From contig NZ_JADOTW010000027.1 of the NCBI RefSeq assembly GCF_015645095.1, positions 1 to 56,121 of the forward strand: a stretch of 56,121 nucleotides of DNA, written 5' to 3'. Under the pieces are notes generated by a model. That model searched no databases, had not been told where the DNA came from, and worked only from the letters and a program-made list of their open reading frames with translations. The DNA is from Halomonas sp. 328. Its GTDB lineage: Bacteria > Pseudomonadota > Gammaproteobacteria > Pseudomonadales > Halomonadaceae. Positions 44,508-50,928 of this stretch are shown here, piece after piece; positions within the stretch are counted from its first letter, which is position 1; every line of letters begins with the position of its first letter. A program made the position numbers and the translations under genes.

Positions 44508-44588
44508 GCCCGGCGAAATATCGCCCTCGGGGCCTGGATGCCAGGGATATGCCCGTGTCGCGAACAGGCATGTGACGACGCTATCCCT

Positions 44589-44605
44589 TGGCGCAAAATT
44601 CGCTC
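44589..44605 (+). promoter_or_regulatory. Candidate sigma54 promoter upstream of gbcB
   Basis: TTGGCGCAAAATTCGCTC has GG (44590-44591) and GC (44602-44603) separated by exactly 10 bases, the -24/-12 spacing of sigma54 promoters, about 65 bases ahead of gbcB. The -24 half matches TGGCAC at five of six positions; the -12 half is TCGCT rather than TTGCW. Unconfirmed. Confidence 0.35.
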
Positions 44606-44668
44606 AACGACAAGCGGTGGCACCGCGGTCGGAGACAGCCCCCATGGTGCAGCCCAGGCGAACCGATA

Positions 44669-45775
44669 ATGACAATGAACTTCCTCAACCCCGTCACCAC
44701 CCAGACCTGGACCAATGGCCGCCACCTGGTGCGCTGCGTCAAGGTGATCCAGGAGACCTGGGACGTGCGTACCTTCTGCTTCATGGCCGAGCAGCCGGTG
44801 ATGTTCTTCTTCAAGCCGGGGCAGTTCGTGACCCTGGAGCTGGAGATCGACGGCGAGCAGGTGATGCGCTCCTACACCATCTCCAGCTCCCCTTCGGTGC
44901 CCTACAGCTTCTCCATCACCGTCAAGCGGATGCCCGGGGGCCGGGTCTCCAACTGGCTGCACGACAACCTGCGCGTCAATGACGAGCTGGCGGTGCATGG
45001 CCCGGTGGGTAACTTCAACTGCATCGACTACCCGGCGGAGAAGATCCTGATGCTCTCCGGCGGCGTCGGCGTGACCCCGCTGATGTCCATGGCGCGCTGG
45101 TTCTTCGATACCAACTCCCTGGTGGACATCGAGTTCGTGCACAGCGCCCGCTCGCCCAAGGACGTGATCTTCCACCGCGAGCTGGAGCATATCTTCTCGC
45201 GGATTCCCGAGTTCAAGCTGCATATCGTCTGCGAACGCAGCGACGAGCTGGGCGAGGCCTGGGCCGGCTTCCGCGGCTACCTGAGCCAGGCCATGCTGGA
45301 GCTGATGGCCCCCGACTTCATGGAGCGGGAGATCTTCTGCTGTGGCCCCACTCCCTATATGAACGCCGTCAAGAACCTGCTCAAGAACAACGGCTTCGAC
45401 ATGGCCCACTACCATGAGGAGTCCTTCGGGGAGACCCCGGCCGATGTGCAGGAGGAGGCGATCGAGCATGCCGAGCAGGCCGAGGTGGAAGCCGAGGAAC
45501 TGGATGTCGCCGATATGCTCAGCGTGGAGTTCTCCACCACCGGCAAGAGCGTGCGCATCCAGCCCGGCGAGACCGTGCACACCGCCGCCGCCAAGCTGGG
45601 GCTGCATATTCCCAAGGCCTGCGGCATGGGGATCTGCGGCACCTGCCGGGTGCCCCTCACCGCCGGTCAGGTGGAGATGGAGCACAACGGCGGCATCACC
45701 GACGAGGACGTGGCCGAGGGCTATATCCTCTCCTGCTGCAGCAAGCCACTGGGCGATGTGGTGGTCGATTACTGA
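44669..45775 (+). CDS. gbcB: Glycine betaine monooxygenase, reductase subunit
   Basis: A 368-residue reductase that passes NADH electrons to GbcA. The FAD domain has RSYTISSSPS around 68-77. The NAD domain has LMLSGGVGVTPLMSMAR around 127-143 and the CCGP motif (IFCCGPTPYM around 223-232). A C-terminal plant-type [2Fe-2S] ferredoxin domain has CGMGICGTCRV...YILSCCSKP around 320-360. ATG 44669 is chosen; ATG 44675 is also possible. It is divergent from gbcA as in Pseudomonas, followed by a terminator at 45823-45855 and then by a ProX-like gene. Confidence 0.93.
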   Translation: MTMNFLNPVTTQTWTNGRHLVRCVKVIQETWDVRTFCFMAEQPVMFFFKPGQFVTLELEIDGEQVMRSYTISSSPSVPYSFSITVKRMPGGRVSNWLHDNLRVNDELAVHGPVGNFNCIDYPAEKILMLSGGVGVTPLMSMARWFFDTNSLVDIEFVHSARSPKDVIFHRELEHIFSRIPEFKLHIVCERSDELGEAWAGFRGYLSQAMLELMAPDFMEREIFCCGPTPYMNAVKNLLKNNGFDMAHYHEESFGETPADVQEEAIEHAEQAEVEAEELDVADMLSVEFSTTGKSVRIQPGETVHTAAAKLGLHIPKACGMGICGTCRVPLTAGQVEMEHNGGITDEDVAEGYILSCCSKPLGDVVVDY

Positions 45776-45816
45776 TCGCCCCCGATGATCCCGGAAGGCC
45801 CCCTACCACGATAGTC

Positions 45817-45855
45817 GAAAGCGCCCCATGCCGTCTCAACGACATGGGGCTTTTT
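45817..45855 (+). terminator. Terminator after gbcB
   Basis: GCCCCATG (45823-45830) pairs with CATGGGGC (45843-45850), followed by five T (45851-45855) and preceded by an A run (45818-45820). Confidence 0.85.
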
Positions 45856-45995
45856 GCATCGCACCCGACCGAGAAGCCAAGCGGGGCGGACGTCCCGGTT
45901 GCCTGTCTTGGCTTTTCACCCCGGCGCCGAACCCCGGGTCTCCCGGACCCGGCACCGGATCGCAAGACCGTAATAACCACAACAAGAGGTAAGTC

Positions 45996-47006
45996 ATGAG
46001 ATTGATTCGCAGGAAACCGATGTTGACCGCCCTGGCGCTGGCCACCGCCGCCCTGACGCCGCTGCCTGCCCTGGCCGAGGCGCGGCCGGGGGAGGGCGTG
46101 AGCGTCACGCCCATCTTCCCGTCGGTGGCCGAGGAGCACTTCCGCGGCCAGATCGCCATCATGGGCCTGGAGGCGCTGGGCTATGCGGTGGAGGCGCCCC
46201 GGGAAACCGAGTATGCCGGCATCCTCCTGGGCCTGGCCTATGGCGAGGGGGACTTCACCGTCCATGCCTGGGACAAGCTGCACGACGACTTCTACCAGCA
46301 GGTCGGCGGCGACGAGGCGCTGGTCAAGGCCGGCGAGATCATCCCCGGGGTGCTCCAGGGCTACCTGATCGATCGCGCCACCGCCGAGGCGCATGGCATC
46401 ACCTCCCTGGAGGACCTGCGCGACCCCGAGGTCGCCGCGCTCTTCGATGCCAATGGCGATGGCCGGGCCGACCTCACCGGCTGCAACCCCGGCTGGGGCT
46501 GCGAGCAGGTGATCGACTACCACCTGCTCTCCTACGGCCTGACGAATACCGTCACCCATCACCGCGGCCCCTACTTCTCGCTGATGGCCGACACCATCGC
46601 TCGCCACGAGCAGGGCGCGCCGATCCTCTACTACACCTGGGTGCCGCAGTGGATCTCCGGGGTGCTGGTGCCGGGCGAAGACGTGGTCTGGCTGGAGGTG
46701 CCGCACACCTCGCTGCCGGATGGCAACAACGACGTGAATACCCACTTCAATGGTCAGAACCTGGGCTTCGCGGTGGATGCCATCCAGTCGCTGCTCAATC
46801 GCGACTTCGCCGAGCAGAACCCCGCCGCCCGCGAGTTTCTCGCCCGGGTGCAGCTCACCACCGAGGACGAGAGCGCCCAGAACCTGCGCATGCAGGAAGG
46901 CGAGGATAGTTCCGAAGACATTCGGCGCCACGCCGCCGAGTGGATAGAGGCGCATCGTGAACAGTTCGACGCCTGGCTCGCCGAGGCCCGCGCCGCCGCC
47001 GGCTAA
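45996..47006 (+). CDS. ProX-like glycine betaine/proline betaine-binding protein
   Basis: A 336-residue periplasmic substrate-binding protein of the ProX/OpuAC type, with a signal peptide (MRLIRRKPMLTALALATAALTPLPALA). The typical block LFDANGDGRADLTGCNPGWGCEQVIDYHL is at about 148-176, with aromatic residues that cage quaternary amines elsewhere (YYTWVPQWISGVL around 211-223). No ATPase or permease gene accompanies it, so it either serves a transporter elsewhere or acts as an orphan. Neighbouring gbcB and the DgcA-like demethylase point to a betaine ligand. It has its own leader after the gbcB terminator and is followed by a shared hairpin. Confidence 0.88.
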   Translation: MRLIRRKPMLTALALATAALTPLPALAEARPGEGVSVTPIFPSVAEEHFRGQIAIMGLEALGYAVEAPRETEYAGILLGLAYGEGDFTVHAWDKLHDDFYQQVGGDEALVKAGEIIPGVLQGYLIDRATAEAHGITSLEDLRDPEVAALFDANGDGRADLTGCNPGWGCEQVIDYHLLSYGLTNTVTHHRGPYFSLMADTIARHEQGAPILYYTWVPQWISGVLVPGEDVVWLEVPHTSLPDGNNDVNTHFNGQNLGFAVDAIQSLLNRDFAEQNPAAREFLARVQLTTEDESAQNLRMQEGEDSSEDIRRHAAEWIEAHREQFDAWLAEARAAAG

Positions 47007-47029
47007 GGCCTGTTCATCGCCTGAACCGC

Positions 47030-47064
47030 AACCGCGGGGTGCCCTGAGTGGGCGCCCCGCGGTT
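47030..47064. terminator. Bidirectional hairpin between the ProX-like and demethylase genes
   Basis: AACCGCGGGG-T-GCCC (47030-47044) pairs with GGGC-G-CCCCGCGGTT (47050-47064), one mismatch in a 15-bp stem. The two genes converge on it. Confidence 0.7.
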
Positions 47065-47082
47065 GGTTTGGGGCCCCGAGTC

Positions 47083-49119
47083 TTACACCTCCTTGAGAAG
47101 CCGCAGGGCGTCGTAGATAGCCGCGTGGGTATTGCGGGGTTCCACGGCGTCGCCGATGCGAAACAGCTGGAAGCTGCCTGCCTCGTTGCGCACCACCGCC
47201 TGAGGACGACCGGCGATCAGGGCGTCGTAGTCCACCTCGCCGCCGTTGCACGAGTGCGGCTTGAGTGCGAAGTAGAGTTCCTCCATGGGCGTGATGCCGT
47301 AGTTGACCACCACCTGGTCGAGGCGTCGCTGCTGATCCAGGTCCAGGTAGTCGCTGCCGATCGTCGCCAGCAGCTCGCCGCCGTCCCGGGTCACGGACTC
47401 GAGCCGGTAGGTGGGCGTAAAGGTGACGTTGGGGCGTTGCAGGGCGCGCATATAGGGCACCAGGTTCATGGCCATGATCTCCGCCGAGAAGGTGCGATCC
47501 GGAGTCATGATCTCGAGCTTGGCGCCGCTGGCGGCGATGATCTCGGCGGCCTGGAGCGCGGCATGGTCGCCGGCCTCGTCGAACAGCAGCACCCGGCTTC
47601 CCGGCGCCACATGGCCGGAGAGGATGTCCCAGCTGGTGACCACCAGGTCGCGGCCCTGCGCCGGCTGGTCCTCCGCGGGGAAACCGCCGGTGGCCACGAT
47701 CACCACCTCCGGGTTTTCTGCCAGTACGTCCTCCGCCTCGGCCCAGACGTTGTAGCGGATCTCGACGCCCAGCGCCTCGCACTGGGCCAGGCGCCAGTCG
47801 ATGATGCCCAGCATCTCGCGGCGCCGCTCGCTCTGGGCGGTGAGGCGCACCTGGCCGCCGGCATCGCTGGCAGCCTCCAGCACCAGCACCCGATGGCCCC
47901 GCTCGGCGGCCACCCGGGCCGCCTCCAGGCCCGCGGGCCCGGCGCCGATAATCACCACCTTTCGCCGTTGCGTTGCCTTGGGGAGGGTGTGGGGCATATG
48001 GGTTTCCCGCCCGGTGGCGGCGTTGTGGATACAGTAGGCGGCGCCGCCCTGGTAGATGCGGTCCAGGCAGTAGTTGGCGCCGACGCAGGGGCGGATCTCT
48101 TCCTCACGCCCTTCGATGATCTTGCGCACGATATGCGGGTCGGCCATATGGGCGCGGGTCATGCCGACCACGTCCACCTTGCCCGAGGCGATGGCATGGC
48201 GGGCGGTGGCCACGTCCTGGATCTTGGCGCCGTGGAAGGTGGGGAAATCGACCCGGCGCTTGATCTCCCCGGCGAAGTCCAGGTGTGGGGCGCTGGGCAT
48301 GCCCTGGATGGGGATGACGTCGGTGAGCCCCGGGTCGGTGTCGATATGCCCGCGCACCACATTGAGGAAATCGACCTGGCCGCTGGCCTTCAGGCGGTGG
48401 GAGATCTCGAATCCCTCCTCGGCGGTCAGCCCGCCCTCCAGCCGCTCGTCGCCGGTGTAGCGCACGCCGACGATAAAGTCGTCGCCGACCCGTTGGCGAA
48501 TGGCGCTGAGCACCTCGAAGGTGAAGCGCAGCCGGTTATCGAGATCGCCCCCGTAAGGGGCGTCGAGGGTATTGGTCAGTGGCGACCAGAACTGATCCAG
48601 CAGGTGGCCGTAGGCCTGCAGCTCGATGCCGTCGAGGCCGGCGGCCTGCATGCGCTCGGCGGCGTCGGCGTAGTCCTGGATCAGGCGTTCGATGTCCCAG
48701 GTTTCGACCCGCTTGGGAAAGGCGCGGTGGGCCGCCTCGCGGCGGTGGGAGGCCGACACCGCCGGCAGCCAGTCGCCCTTGTCCCAACGGGTGCGTCGGC
48801 CCAGGTGGGTCAGCTGGATCATCACCGCGGTGCCGTGCTCGTGGCAGGCGTCGGCGAGCTCGCGCAGCCAGGGCACCACCTCGTCCTGGTAGGCGAGGAT
48901 GTTGTTGAACACCGGCGGGCTGTCCCGGGCCACCGCCGCCGAGCCCGCGGTCATGGTCAGGCCGATGCCGGCCCGGGCGCGCTCGACGTGATACTCGCGG
49001 TAGCGCGCCTTGGGCATGCCGTCTTCCGGGTAGGCGGGCTCGTGGGCGGTCATCATCAGGCGGTTCTTCAGGGTCAGGTGCTTGAGCCGAAAGGGCTGCA
49101 GCAGCGGGTCGTTCGCCAT
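47083..49119 (-). CDS. DgcA-like N-methyl demethylase (FMN/FeS/FAD), stachydrine-type candidate
   Basis: A 678-residue paralogue of DgcA. It has an FMN TIM barrel (MIQLTHLGRRTRWDKGDWL, GIELQAYGHLLDQFWSP), a [4Fe-4S] cysteine cluster (CVGANYCLDRIYQGGAAYC around 345-363) and a C-terminal Rossmann domain (VVIIGAGPAGLEAARVAA around 391-408). The start MANDPLLQPF at 49119 is chosen over a longer frame to 49197. It stands alone next to a ProX-like binding protein and a TetR gene instead of dgcB/etf, which recalls N-methylproline demethylases (StcD type) in stachydrine catabolism. The exact substrate is inferred; dimethylglycine or another N-methyl compound is possible. Confidence 0.85.
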   Translation of the reverse strand: MANDPLLQPFRLKHLTLKNRLMMTAHEPAYPEDGMPKARYREYHVERARAGIGLTMTAGSAAVARDSPPVFNNILAYQDEVVPWLRELADACHEHGTAVMIQLTHLGRRTRWDKGDWLPAVSASHRREAAHRAFPKRVETWDIERLIQDYADAAERMQAAGLDGIELQAYGHLLDQFWSPLTNTLDAPYGGDLDNRLRFTFEVLSAIRQRVGDDFIVGVRYTGDERLEGGLTAEEGFEISHRLKASGQVDFLNVVRGHIDTDPGLTDVIPIQGMPSAPHLDFAGEIKRRVDFPTFHGAKIQDVATARHAIASGKVDVVGMTRAHMADPHIVRKIIEGREEEIRPCVGANYCLDRIYQGGAAYCIHNAATGRETHMPHTLPKATQRRKVVIIGAGPAGLEAARVAAERGHRVLVLEAASDAGGQVRLTAQSERRREMLGIIDWRLAQCEALGVEIRYNVWAEAEDVLAENPEVVIVATGGFPAEDQPAQGRDLVVTSWDILSGHVAPGSRVLLFDEAGDHAALQAAEIIAASGAKLEIMTPDRTFSAEIMAMNLVPYMRALQRPNVTFTPTYRLESVTRDGGELLATIGSDYLDLDQQRRLDQVVVNYGITPMEELYFALKPHSCNGGEVDYDALIAGRPQAVVRNEAGSFQLFRIGDAVEPRNTHAAIYDALRLLKEV

Positions 49120-49168
49120 GGGTGGGCCTCGGGGGTGTCTCGTTGTTCTCGGGGGTGGGGTGGCCTGG

Positions 49169-49207
49169 ATGTACAGCATCGTTGTCTTTGTGTTCATAGG
49201 TGTACAT
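49169..49207. promoter_or_regulatory. ATGTACA inverted pair, candidate TetR operator
   Basis: ATGTACA (49169-49175) and TGTACAT (49201-49207) are inverted arms about three helical turns apart in the leader of the DgcA-like gene. TGTACA occurs again at 49997-50002 just upstream of the TetR gene itself, as expected for an autoregulated repressor. Inference from position and symmetry. Confidence 0.4.
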
Positions 49208-49304
49208 TCATCGGCGAGACAGGGCCAGGCCCGATCGCCGCCCGGCGCTTAGGCCGGCGCAATCCTGTATGCGGATGTCGTAGGGGGGATGCCTGGGAGC
49301 GGGG

Positions 49305-49964
49305 TCAGGAAGTGCCCAGGTCGGCGTTCGGTGGTGGCGTATGCCCATGCCGGGCATGGAAGCGTTTCAGCTCCCGTTCCGTGGGGGGCTGGCCGGTGAA
49401 GATCTCCACATAAGCAGGGATGCGTGCCATGCGCACCGCCAGCGACTCCCGGGTCTTCATGGAGATATAGCCGATCTGGGTCAGGTAGATGGTGCGCCCG
49501 CGCACATTGGCCGCCAGGCCGTCATAGCCGTGGGCGACGAACATCCGCGTCAGCGCCTCGATGCGCGCCTCGTCGGCGGCGTCGATCTCCCGGGCCACGG
49601 CCTCGGACTGCAGCGCCCAGCTGCGCATGGCGAACTCCAGTTGGGCGTCGAAGAGCCGCGGATTCAGCCAGCAGTCGAAGACATTCAGCATCGCCTCGAC
49701 GATGCTCTCGGCGTAGGCCTCGCTCTGGCGCACCAGGCCCCGGGTGTTCTTCTCCCGCCAGCGCTCGATCAGCGCCTCCAGCAGCGCCTCGCGATCCTTG
49801 AAGAACCAGTAGAAGCTGGTCCGCGAGAGCCTGAGTCGCTTGGCCAGGGGCAGGATGCGCACGCTGTCCACGCCGGATTCCAGCAGCAACTCGAAAGCCG
49901 CCTCGAGCCAGGCGTCCCGGGAGCCCTTGGCGGGCGTATCGGTGGCGCGATCGGTGGTGGGCAT
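49305..49964 (-). CDS. TetR-family transcriptional regulator
   Basis: A 219-residue TetR protein. Residues 15-60 hold the helix-turn-helix (AAFELLLESGVDSVRILPLAKRLRLSRTSFYWFFKDREALLEAL). The C-terminal domain is helical (RTIYLTQIGYISMKTRESLAVRMARIPAYVEIFTG) and ends in a His/Pro-rich tail. ATG 49964 is chosen over the longer frame to 50024. It lies upstream of the DgcA-like demethylase on the same strand (185-base gap), with shared TGTACA motifs, so it probably represses that gene and itself; the inducer may be a betaine or N-methyl compound. Confidence 0.88.
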   Translation of the reverse strand: MPTTDRATDTPAKGSRDAWLEAAFELLLESGVDSVRILPLAKRLRLSRTSFYWFFKDREALLEALIERWREKNTRGLVRQSEAYAESIVEAMLNVFDCWLNPRLFDAQLEFAMRSWALQSEAVAREIDAADEARIEALTRMFVAHGYDGLAANVRGRTIYLTQIGYISMKTRESLAVRMARIPAYVEIFTGQPPTERELKRFHARHGHTPPPNADLGTS

Positions 49965-50158
49965 GGCGGCGCTCTCGCTCGGGAAAGAGCGAGCAGTGTA
50001 CAGAGGTGTCCGTTTTCGGGACAAGGCGCCGCCCCTGCGCTACGCCGGTGGTGGATGTAACTCCCGTAACCAATGACAACCCTGTGGCAACAAATCACCG
50101 GGCCACTTCTTGCCCGATCGGGATGCTTTTACCGCGATGATTTTTATAGCACATTGAT

Positions 50159-50195
50159 TATCAATGACTTTGTGGTTTCTGGCATGGCTCCTGCG
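50159..50195 (+). promoter_or_regulatory. Candidate sigma54 promoter with IHF-like box upstream of hcp
   Basis: CTGGCATGGCTCCTGCG (50179-50195) has GG (50181-50182) and GC (50193-50194) exactly 10 bases apart. TATCAATGACTTT (50159-50171) matches the IHF consensus WATCAANNNNTTR at 12 of 13 positions. Sigma54 control of hcp operons is known in several T6SS-bearing bacteria. It lies about 50 bases before hcp. Confidence 0.5.
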
Positions 50196-50246
50196 CTATA
50201 AAGGGTGTCCTCAGGACATTTTCTCATACCGTCAAGGAGCAGACTC

Positions 50247-50765
50247 ATGCCGACACCTTGCTATATCAGCATCCACGGTCAGACCCAGGGCCATATCACC
50301 GCCGGCGCCTTCACCCCGGATTCCGTGGGCAACATCTACGTGGAAGGCCACGAAGACGAGATGCTGGTGCAGGAGTTCAAGCACATCGTCACCGTGCCCA
50401 CCGACCCGCAGTCCGGCCAGCCCGCCGGCCAGCGCGCCCACAAGCCGTTCATCTTCACCGTGGCGCTGAACAAGGCCGTGCCGCTGATGTACAACGCCCT
50501 GGCCTCCGGCGAGATGCTGCCGACCGTCGAGCTGAAGTGGTACCGCACCTCCGTGGAGGGCCGTCAGGAGCACTTCTTCACCACCTCCCTGACCGACGCC
50601 ACCATCGTCGACATCAACCTGCGTATGCCGCATGCCCAGGACTCGACCCAGTCCGAGTTCACCCAGCTGATGGACGTCTCCCTGGCCTATCGCAAGATCG
50701 ACTGGGAGCACACCGTGGCCGGTACCTCCGGGTCCGACGACTGGCGCGCGCCGCTGGAGGCGTAA
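50247..50765 (+). CDS. hcp: Type VI secretion tube protein Hcp
   Basis: A 172-residue Hcp that stacks as hexameric rings to form the T6SS inner tube. It opens CYISIHGQTQGHITAGAF, has the usual EGHEDEMLVQEFKH segment (around 34-47) and DPQSGQPAGQRAHKPFIFTVALNKAVPLMYNALASGEMLP (around 54-92), and ends in WRAPLEA. AAGGAG (50233-50238) precedes ATG 50247; a longer frame from 50205 is not favoured. A sigma54-like promoter lies upstream, and two hairpins separate it from vgrG. The core tss genes are not in this window, so this is a satellite hcp-vgrG locus. Confidence 0.95.
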   Translation: MPTPCYISIHGQTQGHITAGAFTPDSVGNIYVEGHEDEMLVQEFKHIVTVPTDPQSGQPAGQRAHKPFIFTVALNKAVPLMYNALASGEMLPTVELKWYRTSVEGRQEHFFTTSLTDATIVDINLRMPHAQDSTQSEFTQLMDVSLAYRKIDWEHTVAGTSGSDDWRAPLEA

Positions 50766-50773
50766 GCCCCAGG

Positions 50774-50795
50774 ATGGCCGCCTGCGGGCGGCCAT
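50774..50795 (+). terminator. Hairpin after hcp
   Basis: ATGGCCGCC (50774-50782) pairs with GGCGGCCAT (50787-50795) with a TGCG loop, nine bases after the hcp stop; the T tail is poor. It may give partial termination so that hcp is made in excess over vgrG. Confidence 0.6.
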
Positions 50796-50804
50796 CATCG
50801 CGAG

Positions 50805-50848
50805 CCGGCTGACGCCAGGGCGGGGTGACGCGCCCTGGCGTCAGCCGG
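50805..50848. repeat. 18-bp perfect inverted repeat in the hcp-vgrG gap
   Basis: CCGGCTGACGCCAGGGCG (50805-50822) and CGCCCTGGCGTCAGCCGG (50831-50848) are perfect complements with an 8-base loop. No T run follows. It could be a second attenuator or an mRNA end-protecting structure, or an operator. Confidence 0.7.
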
Positions 50849-50928
50849 TCGGCGTTTCACGGCGCCCTTGCCTCGCCGCGTCGAGGCGTTAAGCTCTGTC
50901 ACTCGACTTCCAGGAGGGAAGACGCCGT

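Noticed and set aside
46957-49413. An 818-codon open frame on the plus strand opposite the DgcA-like gene
   Set aside because: It is an antisense shadow of the minus-strand flavoenzyme, which has intact FMN, FeS and Rossmann motifs.
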